Positions 17,885-28,936 are shown, counted from the first letter of the stretch. The stretch: 64,000 bases of DNA from JACRCT01 sp049841135 (GCA_049841135.1 JASGHK010000005.1:2294001-2358000), one strand, 5' to 3'. Made by a program: numbers and translations. The notes: generated by a model from the sequence alone, not told the origin.

Positions 17885-19282
17885 TCAGCCGGCGAGGTGC
17901 TGTGCCGACTCCCGCGAGTGGGCGGCGACGGGCCGCGCCGGGACCAGCTTGAGCCGGTAGCGGTCGACCACTGCGCGGGCCGTCTGCGTCGCGGCCGCCT
18001 CGATGCGTCCGTAGCTGGTCTGCACCAGCGAGCGCAGGCGGCGCGCGCCGCCCACGGGCTCGGTGGCCATGCGTCCGAGCACCTCGAGCGCGGAGAGCCC
18101 GAAGACCCGCGAGTACTCCGCGGCGAAGCGCGCGGGGTTGAGCTCCTCGCCGGCGAGGATGGCCATGGAGACGGCGCGCGCCCGCTCGCTGCCCCGCCAG
18201 TACTGGAACACCCCGCGCTGCAGCGCCTTGGGCCCCGGCTCGCTTCCGCGGAAGACCTCGTAGAGCGCCTCGGTGAACAGCTCGCGCATGCGGATGAAGT
18301 CGTAGCGCCGGCGCTGGTAGGCCTCGAGCGCGCGCGGCGTGGGCCCCGCCCGCCCGATCTCCTCGGCCAGCGTGAGCACGTCGCTGACCGCGTTGGTCAG
18401 CCCCGAGGCGGTGAGCGGGTGCGCGCAGCCGGCCGCGTCGCCCACCAGCGCCACGCCGGGTGCGGCGCAGGCGGCGGTGCTCATCGCGTGGACCGCGCAG
18501 CCCTCGAACGGCCCGGACTCGAGCGCCTCGAGCAGCCCGCGGCGCAGCGGCAACGGCAGGTGATGGGCGAACTGCTCGCGGATCGCCGCGATGAGCGCGT
18601 CCTTGCCCTTGGGTCCCACGGGGACGTCGACGCAGATGCGGACGAGGTCCTCGCCGTACGGGTAGGCGAGGATGGGCCCCGGCGCCCCCAGGAAGACGTG
18701 GCCGTGGCCGGGTTCGGGCAGCGGCACGCCGCGAACGCCGAGCGCGACCATCGTCGAGAGCAGACGGGACTCGGGCGCCATCCCCAGCTTCAGCCGCAGC
18801 TTCGAGTGCCGGCCGTCGGCCACCACCACCAGGTCCGCGCGGTGCTCGGTGCGGTCTGCGCGCCGGAGGCCCACCACGCGCTCCCCGAAGACGAGCAGCT
18901 CCTCGATCCGCTGACCGGTGATGATCTCCACGCCGCGCGCGGCGACCTCCCGCCGCAGCGTCTGCACCATCGTGAAGTGGTCGATGCCCAGGCCCGTGCC
19001 GAGGGCAGAGTCGTAGGGGAGCGCGACCAGGTCCTCGCCGGCCTCGGGGGTCACCGCGAAGCCGAGGACCGGGACTCCGCCCGCGGCCAGGAGGGGCTCG
19101 TGCAGGCCCAGCGCCGCCAAGCCGCGCACGCCGCGCGGGTGGATGAGCTCGCCGCGAAAGGGTCCCGGCCGCTGGCCGTCCGAGGCCTCGAAGACACGGA
19201 CCTTCGCTCCGAGGTTGGCAAAGGCCGCTGCGGCCGAGAGCCCTGCGAAGCCTCCGCCGACGACGATGACGTCCTGTGCCAC
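17885..19282 (-). CDS. FAD-dependent monooxygenase, squalene-epoxidase-like
   Basis: 465 residues from GTG at 19282, chosen because AGGAGG lies 5 nt upstream and the protein then begins directly with the Rossmann strand (VAQDVIVVGGGFAGLSAAAA, dinucleotide-binding GxGxxG type). The DG motif VVADGRHSKLRL is near residue 155 and the second FAD motif near residue 281 reads GDAAGCAHPLTASGLTNAVS, close to the GDAxxxRHPLTGGGMT motif of squalene epoxidases and to UbiH-type hydroxylases. It probably adds oxygen to, or dehydrogenates, a hydrophobic (isoprenoid or aromatic) substrate using FAD and NAD(P)H. No transmembrane segment is obvious. No biosynthetic partner genes lie next to it, so the substrate cannot be guessed. 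Intact frame. Confidence 0.85.
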   Translation of the reverse strand: MAQDVIVVGGGFAGLSAAAAFANLGAKVRVFEASDGQRPGPFRGELIHPRGVRGLAALGLHEPLLAAGGVPVLGFAVTPEAGEDLVALPYDSALGTGLGIDHFTMVQTLRREVAARGVEIITGQRIEELLVFGERVVGLRRADRTEHRADLVVVADGRHSKLRLKLGMAPESRLLSTMVALGVRGVPLPEPGHGHVFLGAPGPILAYPYGEDLVRICVDVPVGPKGKDALIAAIREQFAHHLPLPLRRGLLEALESGPFEGCAVHAMSTAACAAPGVALVGDAAGCAHPLTASGLTNAVSDVLTLAEEIGRAGPTPRALEAYQRRRYDFIRMRELFTEALYEVFRGSEPGPKALQRGVFQYWRGSERARAVSMAILAGEELNPARFAAEYSRVFGLSALEVLGRMATEPVGGARRLRSLVQTSYGRIEAAATQTARAVVDRYRLKLVPARPVAAHSRESAQHLAG

Positions 19283-19475
19283 GCGTGCCTCCTGATGAGG
19301 GTGGAAGGTCGCGTTAGATGCGGGGAGCGCGGGCGGGTCGCAGGGCGCGGCCGGCACCCGCCGTGCGATGTCGCACGGGAGGTGCGCTGCGGGTGCGACG
19401 CGTTCGGCCCGGCCCGCGAGCGCTCTCGACGGCGGCGGGAGCCCGAGGTGTTCTGAGTCGAGGAGGCGCGGGCCT

Positions 19476-20934
19476 TCAGCGAAGGACGCCCATCCGGTAC
19501 CGGTAGTCCTCGACGTAGAGCTGGGTGCCGATGGTCACGTTGGGGTCGGCGCTGAGCTTGGCGAGCAGGTCCTTGAGGTCCTGCGAGGCCAGCTTGTGTG
19601 CCGAGTTCAGCCAGAGAGCGGTGGAGGGGATGCTCGTCCCGAAGAGGTCGTAGCCCGGAACCTTCGAGTACTCGAGGACGTACGTCTTGAGCTCGGTCCC
19701 GGCGTAGGACGAGACCTGGAAGGCGGCGAGGTAGCTCGCCACGTTGAAGTCGAGCGGCGCATCGGCCTGCTCCAGCGCCAGCAGCAGGTTGCGTGCCCCC
19801 TCCTCGACTCCCTCGCGCTTGCTCGACTGCAACGAGGAGATGCCGAAGCTGACGGCGGCGAGGTGCAGCTCGCCGGTGAGGTCGCGCCAAGCCTGGTTCA
19901 TCGCCCAGTAGCGGCTCGTCCAGGCGCTCCGCTCCTCCATCGACGGGCATGCGGTGGCGTGAATCGGGGCCGACGCGTCGGTCTCGCACTCGATCCAGGT
20001 CATCGCGGCGTCACAGGGCGCGAGCGCGGCGTCGAGGTCTTCCGGCGAGCGGAGGTCGGTGCGCGCGAGCCCTGCGTCGCAGGCTTCGCCCAGCATCGGC
20101 AGGATGGGGAGCGTGGCCTCGCCGACGTGCGCCTCGTCGACGCCGGCATTCAGGAAGACCTCGTTGTGGGCGACGACGTCTGCCTGCGTCATCGGCGCGT
20201 TCACCGAGAGCATCGTGGAGGGCAGCGGCGCCTTCATCGCGGCCGCGAGCGGGCCCGACGCGGTGCCGATCGAGTAGGCGTCGTAGCCGTTGCCGGTGAC
20301 GAGCTCGGCGCCATTGCCCCCGCGGTGGAGGAGGCCGACGAGCTCGCCTTCGGCGTTCAACACGGGCGATCCGCTCGAGCCGGGCAGCGAGAAGGCGTCG
20401 AACTCGAACCACTCGCCCCTGGCCTCGACGACGGTGCCCACGCTCCACTTCTTGAGGTGACCCTTGGGGTGGCCGACGACGTAGACGGTGCTCGCGAGGA
20501 GCGACTCCGAGTCGAGCTCCTTGAGGGCGAGGTAGTCGGGCGTGCCCAGCGGCTGGCCCTGGTAGCGCACCTGCAGCACGGCGAGGTCCAGGCCGACGTC
20601 GACCGCGACGGGGGTGACGAAGACAGGCCTGGGCTCCTCGTAGGACGAGCCGCGCTGAAACCCGAAGGTGAGCCTCGACGAAGCAGCCTTCGCGCGGGCA
20701 CACGTCGACGCCCAGGACGTGGTTGTTGGTGAGCAGGAGCCCGGTGGAAGAGACGAACGAACCGGTCCCGTAGCTGGTGGCGGTGCGGATGCGCACCACG
20801 GCCTTGGCCGCCTTCTGGATCGCGGCCGGTGCATTGGGCAGGTCAGAGAACGTGGGCAGACCGGACTGGCCGCCGCAGGCGGGGAGAATCGCTGCCAGAG
20901 CGACGATCCATGACGAGAGCGACTTCGCGGACAT
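19476..20934 (-). CDS. Trypsin-like serine protease lipoprotein (one frameshift)
   Basis: 485 residues when bridged. Starts MSAKSLSSWIVALAAILPAC (ATG at 20934) with lipobox ILPAC. The S1-type protease domain has the complete triad: His72 (TNNHVLG), Asp116 (LDLAVLQV) and Ser187 in LPGSSGSPVL. This fits a Glu-specific/V8-like or HtrA-like trypsin fold without a PDZ domain. A further ~270 residues of alpha-helical, Cys-poor sequence of unknown role follow (ending YVEDYRYRMGVLR). The frame changes at 20671-20677, where GAGCCTC would be GAGCTC; removing one base joins FVE to LTFGFQRGSSYEE. Periplasmic, probably anchored to the inner leaflet of the outer membrane. Both halves are well conserved in character, so a sequence error is likelier than a dead gene. 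Confidence 0.8.
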
Positions 20935-21243
20935 GACCCCTCCGTCCCTGCGGGTTTGGACGGCGGGCACTCTACCGAGGAAGGGGAGGTCGTGCACCGG
21001 CTGTTTGCCCTTGGCAAAGCGCAGAAAAACCGGGGGTCGCTACGAGGTCGAGGGTCGCCTGGTGCCACAAAGCACCCTGTCGGATCGCCGGCCTCCTGAC
21101 GGCTAGCGCGCAACGTCCCACCGCCCGACCCACCTGGCTTCCGTCCCCGGCGCCTCATCCCAGCACGCAGCTCACCTGGAGCGCCCGCAGGAATGGCCGA
21201 ACGGTGGGGTGGTTCCGAAAGCCAGCTGGCAGGAGGCCACCGA

Positions 21244-23021
21244 TCAGGGCGTGCGGGCGGCTGGAGACAGCGACGCCTTCGCGCGCTGCACCGCGTCGTG
21301 GTCCGGGCGGATGGCGGCCGCCAGGTCGAACAAGCGGCGCGCCTTGGCAGGGTCTGTCTTCTGCAGGTTCACCGCGTCTCGGCAGAGCTTGGGCACCACC
21401 AGCCCCACCATGAAGTCGACCGTGTGGGAGGTCGAGTCCATGCGCAGGGCCGTGAGCAGGTCGGCCCCCGCCTCCTCCCACTTGCCCACCTTCGCCTCCA
21501 GGAAGCTCCTCTCCATCAAGACGTGAGACACCCCGGGCCGCAGCGTCCAGGCGCGCTCGATGTCCTGGTAGGTCGCCTCGTACTTGAACAGGTCGCGCTT
21601 GATCTGCGCGCGGGCATAGAGGAACGACCAGAGCTTCGCCCACGGCACAACCCTCGTCCGCGGCCGCGAGCGCGGCAGCCAGGTCCTCCTGGTCCCGGAG
21701 GTGCTGCGCTCGCAGCAGGTGGACGGCCCCGGGCAGCAGGCGCAAGCGCGGGTTGGGCAGGGAGGAGGCCTCGATGGCGACCGCGGTCATCTTCTCGAAG
21801 CTGCCACCCCACTTCGGGACCAGGGTCTTCAGGTAGGTGTTGGGCGGCAGGTAGCAGAGCGGGCAGACCTCCTTCGCACGCTCGTAGACCCCGGCGAGGT
21901 CGCCCGACTCGGCCATCGCCATCGACATCTGGAAGAGGAACGCCGTGAGCAGCCTCGGGCGCAGTGCGAGCGCGCGCGCGAGGTCCGCGCGCGCCCCCTC
22001 GAACATCCCGCCCATCGCCTCGAACGACTCGGCCGGGGTCTCGTCGGCGTATCTGCCTCCTCGCTTCTTGAAGCCCAGGTTCACCCGGTGCGCACCCCGG
22101 GCGAGCCACGGCGCGAAGGAGTCGGGGCTGGCAGCGACCCAGGCGTCGAGCAGCTCGTCTATCTCCGGCTCGCGGGTGTCGAAGGCCTCGACCGCCTCGC
22201 CGGTCCAGTGCTCGAAGCGGTAGTTCGATTCGAACCGGGCCTGGTAGGCCTCGAAGTAGCGCGTGAGCCTCCTCGAAGCGCCCTCGCACCAGCAGGACCC
22301 GCAGGCCGACGCGGTCCGGGATCTGGCGCGGGTAGCCGTCGGCATCGAGCCCAGCGGGCCCCACCAGCGGCAGGGAGGTCGGCAACGGGAGCGGGGCGAG
22401 CAGGGCCGCGAGCCGGCCTTCACCTCCGCCAGGCTTGGTGGAGACGGGCTTTGCAGTGGGGGCCGCAGCCCTCGCTGGTGCGGCCTTCAGGGCGGCCTGA
22501 CTCGCCGGGAGCAGCGCTTCGACCTCGGGTCGCAGGGCCTCGTCGCCCAGGAGCGGAGAGAGCGCCCTGACCGCGACCGCGTGGTCGTTCTCCTCCGCGG
22601 CGAGCTTGCCTCGCAGCAGGTAGGCACGCGGCAGCTGCGAGGCGGAGCGCAGCGCCATCGTTCGGTCGAGCACCTCGGCGGCCTCGCCGCGCTGGTTTGC
22701 GGCCAGCAGCCCTTCGGCGTGGACGAGCAACACCTCGGGGTCCGCAGGCGCCAGACGGGTGGCCAGCGCCGAGAACGAGAGCGCCACCATCGCATCCGCC
22801 GCGCGACAAGCCGCTGCGCCCGCCGCCATCCCACGCGCCGCAGCCTGTTCCCGGGCGGTCGGGGGCGCGGCCGGGCGGACCTCGGAGAGAAGGAGGAAGG
22901 CGTCGTCGCACTTCTGGTCGCCGAGTGCGGCGAGCAGCCGCGCAAGGGCATCGGGAGCGGCGGCAGGCGGGGCGGCCAGCAAGAGCAGCCCCGCGACTAC
23001 GGGTGAGAAGAAGGCGAGCAC
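21244..23021 (-). CDS. Secreted TPR-like helical repeat protein (two frameshifts)
   Basis: About 591 residues when bridged. GTG start at 23021 with GGAGG 5 nt upstream; begins with a signal peptide (VLAFFSPVVAGLLLLAAPPA). The chain is helical and TPR-like: LARLLAALGDQKCDDAFLLL, LATRLAPADPEVLLVHAEGL, GARADLARALALRPRLLTAF, ARRLFDLAAAIRPDHDAVQR. This suggests a periplasmic scaffold. Frame breaks: 22265-22271 (GAGCCTC for GAGCTC; joins RFEE to LTRYFEAYQARFESNY) and 21645-21652 (one extra base; joins AADEG to VPWAKLWSFLYARA). Each is a +1 insertion and both sides keep the same helical character. No enzyme motif. The C-terminus ends at the stop 21244. Confidence 0.65.
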
Positions 23022-23583
23022 GAACCCCTCCAGGCCTTCGTCCGGCGCTGTGCTTGGACGAAGTGGTTGACGCGCCAGCGTAGACCATCCTGGTGCGAAG
23101 AGCCGAGGCCACGGTCTTCGCGATGGAGCGGTCTTCGCGACCGTCTGACTCGCGTGGAAGGCGCCGCGCTTCCAAGCCCGGACGACCTGGGCAGGGACGG
23201 AGAGCCTCGGCTGCGTCGCGACTCGAGGCGGGGTCGCCTCAGGCCTCCGGCGAGCATGAGCACGGCGGGCCGGGAGAAGCGCTGTTATCGCAGGACTGCC
23301 ATCGCGGGCAGCGTCGTCGACAACCTGCTGCGGCTGCATATCGACGAGGGACGGGCAACACGCTGGAACAGCTCCGGGCGCCGGCGCGCAAATCCGCGAC
23401 GAAGGCCCCGAAGTCGAGGAGCCGCTCACGGTCATCGGGGCAGTCGAGGCACCGGCTGCCTCGCTCCCGTCCCGCATAAGGTATGTCAGTACCCATCAAC
23501 ATGGTTCGCGCCTTCCTGCCGCGGCTCGGCCGCGGATCGAAGACGGTGAAGCGGGGAGGCCTGCCGGTTAGGTAGCCGGCACG
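23022..23583. other. Intergenic region with one copy of a dispersed TATGTCAG repeat
   Basis: 562 bp with no credible gene. At about 23481-23505 it carries aggtatgtcagtacccatca followed by acatg, matching 42383-42410 over more than 20 bases and sharing its TATGTC core with copies at 29140 and 38413. Frames on either strand through the region are Arg/Ser/Pro-rich and end quickly. The minus strand should hold the promoter of the gene starting at 23021, near its right edge. Confidence 0.45.
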
Positions 23584-23898
23584 ATGGCTCTCAAGTGGAC
23601 GGTGCTGGCGGTGGCGTTCGGGCTCGAGCTGGCGATGCTCGCCCTCGCAGGGGCAGTGGGCTCGCGCTTCGGGTGGGTGGGCGTGGTCGTGGCGGTCGTC
23701 GTCGCAGCGGCGCTCTGGGGGGGCTTTGCTGCGCCGAAGTCCCTGGTGGCGCTCCCCGAGGCGACCCGTCGGTGGGCGGGAATCGCCATCGTCGCCTCGG
23801 TCTGCGTGCTGGGCTTCCGGCAATACCCGGTGCGCTCCGCGGCGCTACTGCTGGCGCACGTCGGGGTGGTCTTCCTGGTGGCTGCGCGCGGGTACTGA
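23584..23898 (+). CDS. YrdB-like (DUF2568) small membrane protein
   Basis: 104 residues, ATG at 23584. Four hydrophobic helices fill the chain: WTVLAVAFGLELAMLALAG, FGWVGVVVAVVVAAALW, WAGIAIVASVCVLGF and AALLLAHVGVVFLVAA. The conserved piece between helices 2 and 3, WGGFAAPKSLVALPEATR, matches the W-G-x-F-x-A-P-x-S pattern of the DUF2568/YrdB family, whose function is unknown. Intact and short, as is usual for the family. It is isolated, with no operon partner. Confidence 0.8.
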   Translation: MALKWTVLAVAFGLELAMLALAGAVGSRFGWVGVVVAVVVAAALWGGFAAPKSLVALPEATRRWAGIAIVASVCVLGFRQYPVRSAALLLAHVGVVFLVAARGY

Positions 23899-24309
23899 GT
23901 TGCTTTGGGCCGACGGATCTCCGCGCCGGCCCGCCCGACCGCCAGGATGGCCATGGTCGCGTGGATCGTGACCAAGGAGCGGGCCAGCCCGCGCCCCGGG
24001 ACCTCACCAGCAGCGCCGCCGCCTCGAAGGACATCCAGACCGTTCGAGGTCGATGACGGCCGGGATGACTGGACCGGCCCGGACCAGGACCTCCCACAGC
24101 CGCGCCGATTTGGAGGACGGGCGCGCTGGCGGCCGCGAGCCTGACGTGATCCGCGTGCTCCCACCGCTCGAGAGGCCGCTCTCCGGACACCCCGGTGCCA
24201 TCCGGCCGCGGAGCCCAGGGCCGCGCTGCCACCTTTGGGGTGCATCCGTAGCTTGGCGAAGGGGCTGGCGCCTCGGCTTGGGCCGGGCGCCAGAGGAGGT
24301 CTTCGGACA
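23899..24309. other. Intergenic region, no supported gene
   Basis: 411 bp between the YrdB-like gene and the small secreted protein. Several frames are open on the minus strand, but their translations are Arg/Pro/Ser-rich and no frame keeps a signal peptide, domain or ribosome site. A decayed membrane-protein 3' end on the minus strand (ILAVGRAGAEIRRP) is possible but too weak to call. Confidence 0.35.
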
Positions 24310-24697
24310 ATGCGTAGGGCTGGCTGGACTATCGGTCTTCTGGTGGCGGTCCTGGCGTCCGCCGTAGGCGGCGTGGCGGCCGGGGCTGGAACGGTCGCAG
24401 GCATCGCGGACACCACCCTTGGCGCCAAGAGCGACCTGAAGGAGGACCTCGCTCAAACGGAGAAGAGCGCCGAGAAGGCCTTCAAGACCCAGAAGATCGC
24501 CATCACCTCGAGCAAGACCGAGAGCTCCGGGACCAAGCGCGTGCTCGAGGGCAAGCAGGGCGATTCTCAACGTGAAGGTCACGATGACCCCCGTGGGCAA
24601 CGACATCACGCACGTGGAGGTCGTCGCCCAGAAGAGCCCGGTCGAGTACGACAAGGACTTCGCCAAGAGGTTCATCGGGGAGATGGCCCAGGGGTGA
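24310..24697 (+). CDS. Small secreted DUF3568-like protein (one frameshift)
   Basis: 128 residues when bridged. The start MRRAGWTIGLLVAVLASAVG is a signal peptide/anchor. It is followed by LKEDLAQTEKSAEKAFKTQK, a helix, then IAITSSKTESSGTK and, after the break, LNVKVTMTPVGNDITHVEVV and KDFAKRFIGEMAQG. Helix-strand-strand-helix with TxVxI(K/R)VG-like strands resembles the small periplasmic DUF3568-type fold; a tentative match. The frame changes at 24562-24568 where GATTCTC would be GATCTC, giving QGDLNVKV. Convergent with the ROK-type kinase gene 58 bp away. Confidence 0.55.
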
Positions 24698-24755
24698 GGC
24701 GGGCTCGCCCCTGCCTCGCTCGGCGGTCGATGGCAGCCAGGCGGCGCCGGCGGAG

Positions 24756-26229
24756 CTAAGGTGCCGGGGCCGCGGGCTCCGGCACCTGCCGCCAGGGCTG
24801 CCTTTCGATCGCCGGCAGGCTCGCAGCAGCGATGGCCTGCCCGTGCCGCTTGTCCCTCTCGCTCGGCATCCGCAGGTCGACGCGCGCAGCGAGCTTCCGG
24901 GAAGTCGGCTTCCAGGACCTCCCGGGCCGGGTCGAGCAGGACCTCCGTCCTGGCCCCGGTGGTCACGCGCCCGAGCACGAGCACGTGCCCGAAGCGGTAG
25001 ACGCTCGCGAGGTGGCCGAAGGCATAGCCCAGGTACGCGCCGATGGTCCGGTACACGTCCTCGGCGCGCGGGTCGCCGGCCGCCATCCGCGCCTGCAGCT
25101 CCCTCAGCCGCGCCGGCAGGGGCATCGTGGCGGGAACGTCGATGCCGGCAGGGCCGAGCAGCCGGCCCACCGCCTGCTGCGAGAGGTACTGCACGAAGCA
25201 GCCGTGGTCGCCGGACCACTCGTCTCGCGGAGCGTCCGCGCGGTAGTCGACGGGGACGAAGGCGATCTCGTTGAGCCAGGGGGTGACGGAGCCCTCTCCG
25301 GTGATGTAGCCGCCCGCGGTGCTGGTCCCGAGGGCGATCCCCAGCACGCCCTGGCCGCGGCCGATGGACATCGCCCCGAGCAGCGCGGCGACGTCGCCGT
25401 CGTTGGCGACCTCGAACGGCACGTCGCGCCAGACGCGCCGGAGGTCGAGGAAGAGGTCCCGGACGCGCCGCTCGAAGTCCTCGCGCCCGATGCCGCGGAA
25501 CAGGGGCGAGAAGCGGACCCGGTTGTTCACGTAGACGCCCGCGGCGCTGCCGCCAATCGCGTCGACGCGCGGCAGGTGCCGCGCCGCGCGCAGCAGCGAG
25601 TCCATGATCCCGTCCCAGTGGTACTGGGGATCGGTCTGATGGTACGGGTCCCACTCGGTCTCCTCGCTGAAGACCACGTTGCCGTCGATGATGGCCGCCA
25701 CCTTGCGGTCGCTTCCTCCCAGGTCGAACCCGATGCGGCAGCCCTCGAGGTGGCCGCCCAGCGCCGCGGTCGTCGAGCGCGCCGGCGGCAGCTCCCGGGT
25801 CGCCACCACTTCGATCGCCTGGTCGTAGACCCGCTCGCCGATCATCTCGGAGTCGAACCGGCCGGTCGGGCCTTCGCGATAGTGCGCGCGCAGGGCGGCG
25901 GCCAGCGGAGCCGGCGCGTCGAGGTGGATGCGAAAGCCGCCATGCGCCCAGAGCGCGAGCTTGACCAGCCTCTCGAGCATCCCGAAGTTGGCGTCGGCGA
26001 GGGGGTGTCCGTCCGGGAGCAGGTCGGCGTTGAACACGCTCACCGCGCCGCCCTTCTGCTCGAGGGCGAAGCGCGCCCGTACCGGATGCGCGGACTCGCG
26101 GGCGAGCTGTTGGTGACGGCGCCAGGCGAGCGCGGCGGGCCGGAAGAGCGGGTCGAGCGCCGGGACCACGCTCGGTGCCACGAGCGCCGAAGCCCACGTG
26201 CTGCCCCTCGTGCCGGCTGGAGTGGTCAT
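24756..26229 (-). CDS. ROK/ASKHA-type sugar kinase family protein (one frameshift)
   Basis: 490 residues when bridged, ATG at 26229. The actin-like ATPase core starts at about residue 166 with the phosphate-1 loop IGFDLGGSDRKVAAIIDGN. It continues with AIGGSAAGVYVNNRVRFSPL and EVANDGDVAALLGA (the N-D-x-D/N-xx-A catalytic/metal region of ROK proteins), then GVLGIALGTSTAGGYITGEG. A ~160-residue N-terminal extension rich in Ala/Arg/His precedes it; this is longer than usual ROK kinases (~300 residues). The canonical ROK zinc motif CxCGxxGC is absent, so substrate and activity are uncertain. The frame changes at 24891-24897, where GAGCTTCC would be GAGCTCC; removing one base yields FPELAARVDLRMPSERDKRH and a stop at 24756. 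Cytoplasmic. Confidence 0.8.
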
Positions 26230-26329
26230 GTCCAGAAGCTGTCGACCGCCTCCCCCGAGTCAAGGTGGCGTGGCCGGAGCCGCGCGCGAGACCGCGGGGG
26301 CGCCAGCTCGCCGGCTTGGCGCCAGCGAT

Positions 26330-26390
26330 GCTTTGGAGAGGGGCGGCAGCGCTGCCCGCCCGAGCGCTGCCGGGCTCGGCCCCTCTCCGT
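26330..26390. repeat. Long compound inverted repeat
   Basis: Outer arms GGAGAGGGGC and GCCCCTCTCC enclose inner arms GGCAGCGCT and AGCGCTGCC around a short loop, so the whole block can fold into a ~20 bp two-part stem. It sits in the 209 bp divergent spacer between the kinase gene and the Gly/Tyr-rich secreted protein gene. It could be an RNA hairpin, a cruciform or a regulator site; end coordinates are approximate. Confidence 0.5.
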
Positions 26391-26438
26391 GACCCGGCAA
26401 GGGGACGTCCCTAGATTGATTTCACCTGGGGGGCCGCC

Positions 26439-28749
26439 ATGCGACGACTGCGCGACCGGGGTCAGAGAGGCGCCGCGATCTTCACCGCCCTGATGCTCGC
26501 GGTGACGCCGATGGCGGCGTTCGCTGCCCAGCCTGCCGACCAGGCGAAGCAGCCCGCAGGGAAGTCGGCTTCCCCGAGCGGCGCGGACGAGTCGCAGAAA
26601 CCCGAGGACCGCGGCTGGCCTCGGACGTACACGCTGCCGAGCGGAGGCTCGATCACCCTCTATCAGCCGCAGGTCTCGGCCTGGGAGAACCAGAGGCACA
26701 TGGCCGCGTACGCGGCGGTGGTCTACCTGCCCAAGGGCTCGTCGGAACCGAAGCCCGGCTCCGTCAAGGTGGAGGCCGACACCTTGGTGTCGGTCGAGAA
26801 GCGGCTGGTCCAGTTCTCGCCGCTGAAGGTCACCGAGACGCACTTCCCCTCGCTCGACAAGGAGAAGACCTCCGAGATCGTCGAGGCGATCGCCACCACG
26901 ATCCCCGACTACGACCGCGTCATCGCGCTCGACCGGGTGCTGGCCGGTGTCGACCGCAGCCAGATCCTCCCCAAGAACGTCGAAGGGGTGAAGGCGGACC
27001 CGCCGAAGATCTTCTTCAGCGAGAAGCCGGCGGTGCTCGTGAACCTCGATGGCGACCCGATCTGGAGCCCGATTCGAGGGAACCGACCTGAAGTTCGCGG
27101 TGAACACCAACTGGGACCTCTTCCAGCAGGAGGGGAGCGGGGCCTTGTTCCTGCGCGACGGGAAGAGCTGGCTGAAGGCGTCGGCGCTCAACGGCCCCTG
27201 GGCGCCGGCGGGGAAGCTGCCGGAGAGCTTCCAGAAGCTCCCCGCGGACGACAATTGGAAGGACGTCAGGGCCGCGCTGCCGGGCAAGGCCATGGCCGCG
27301 GACAAGGTGCCCGCGGTGTTCGTGAGCACGGCGCCGGCCGAGCTGATTCTCCTCCAGGGCGAGCCGAAGTATCAGCCGGTCGCCGGCGGGAAGCTCCTCT
27401 GGGTCAGCAACACCGAGAGCGACCTGTTCCGGCTGGAGGAGACCGGCCCCGTCTACTTCCTGGTGGCCGGGCGCTGGTTCTCGTCTCCGGGCTTCGACGG
27501 TCCCTGGAAGTTCGCCACGCCGGATCTCCCGGCTGACTTCGCGAAGATGCCGCTCGATCACCCGCGCTCGCGAGTCCTGGCGTCAGTTCCCGGCACGCGC
27601 CAGGCGGCCGAGGCCGTCCTCCTCGCGCAGGTCCCGCAGACCGCTCGGGTGAAGAGGAGCGAGGCGAAGGCCCCGGAGGTCGCGTACCAGGGCGAGCCGG
27701 AGTTCGAGAAGATTGAGAAGACGAGCGTGGAGCGGGCCGTCAATACCGACAAGAGCGTCCTCAAGGCCGGCGATGGCTACTACCTCTGCTACGAGGGCGT
27801 GTGGTTCGCCGGCAAGAGCCCGACCGGACCCTGGGCGGTGACGAGCCAGGTGCCCGCGGAGATTTACAAGATCCCCATCAGCTCGCCGTCCCACGACGTC
27901 ACCTACGTCGTCGTCGAGGACTCGAGCGACGAGTGGGTCACCTTCGCGGCCGCGGCGGCGTACACCGGGGTGACGGTCGCGTGGGGCGTCGCGGTTTGGG
28001 GCACCGGTTGGTATTACCCGCCGCACGTCGCCTGGGTCGGCCCCCGCCCCGCCTACTACGCGCACTACCCGACCTACGGCTACCGGGCCACGTACAACCC
28101 CTGGACCGGCACCTATGGGCGCGGCGCGGCCGCCTACGGCCCCTACGGCGGCGCGGGGGTCGCCGCCCGTTACAACCCGCGCTCCGGAACGTACTCGCGC
28201 AGTGCCGCCGCCTACGGGCCCTACGGCGCGCGCTCCGCCGGCAGGGCCTACAACCCGCGCACCGGCGCCTACGGGGCCACGCGCCAGGGGTCCAACGTCT
28301 ACGGCAGCTGGGGCACGAGCGCCGTGCAGCGCGGCGACCAGTGGGCGACCACCTCGCGCACGACCAGCCGCGCGACGGGAGCGACGACGCGCAGCACGCA
28401 GACCAGCCGGGGCGGTGAGGCGGTCAGCCGCCGCGGCCCGGAGGGCGGCGGGACGGTGGGCCGGACGGCGGGCGGCGACGTCTACGCCGGCCGGGACGGG
28501 AACGTGTATCGCAACCAGGGCGGCAGCTGGCAGCGCTACGACAACGGCGGCTGGAGCGACACCTCCCGGCAGACGTCCGGCCAGACCCGCGAGCAGCTCG
28601 ACCGCGACGCGTCGGCGCGGGCCGAAGGGGCGCAGCGCTCGCGCGATTACTCGAGCTACCGCAGCAGCGGCGCCGGAGCCGGAAGCTATCAAGGCTCGGC
28701 GGCGCGACGTCCCGCGGGGGCTCGTGGCGGCGGCCGCGGTCGCCGCTGA
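26439..28749 (+). CDS. Large secreted Gly/Tyr-rich protein of the 'carbohydrate-binding family V/XII' type (one frameshift)
   Basis: 769 residues when bridged, ATG at 26439 after a GGGGGG-type ribosome site. A signal peptide (IFTALMLAVTPMAAFA) leads into a ~180-residue N-terminal domain. Three similar ~85-residue units follow, each with W-x-G-(K/R)-(S/W)W..GPW..P..(F/Y)..(I/M)P (for example GKSWLKASALNGPWAPAG, GRWFSSPGFDGPWKF, GVWFAGKSPTGPWAV). Then come hydrophobic WGVAVWGTGWYYPP and a low-complexity tail of NPWTGTYGRGAAAYGPYGG repeats, Thr/Ser/Arg- and Gln-rich to the end. Proteins of this plan are commonly labelled carbohydrate-binding family V/XII; the binding target is unproven. The frame changes at 27071-27076 (GATTCGAG for GATCGAG). 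Probably exported to the cell surface. Confidence 0.75.
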
Positions 28750-28798
28750 CGGGTGCCGGCTGCCAGGACCGAAGACCAGGACCGAAGACCAGGAGGGT

Positions 28799-28849
28799 GC
28801 CGGCGGCTGCAGCCGCGCCTCGTGCTGCGAAGCCCGCCTGCGCGGGCTC
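28799..28849 (-). repeat. REP-like palindromic element, copy 1 (left half of an inverted pair)
   Basis: Contains the palindrome GCCGGCGGCTGCAGCCGCGC followed after 10 nt by the hairpin GAAGCCCGCCTGCGCGGGCTC. Read on the minus strand it has the same order (hairpin, then AGGCGCG-palindrome) as the copy at 28937-28988, so the two form an inverted pair about 87 bp apart, like a REPIN. Confidence 0.65.
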
Positions 28850-28936
28850 AGGGATGATGGATCTCGAGGGGCCAGCTCGTGCGGGTTCAGTCCCGGATCG
28901 GGCGACCCGAGCCGAAGTCTGACGCAACTTCACAAC

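Noticed and set aside
24756..26229. A genuine ROK glucokinase symbol (glk/nagK)
   Set aside because: The CxCGxxGC zinc motif is missing and the N-terminus is unusually long, so no specific substrate or symbol is justified.
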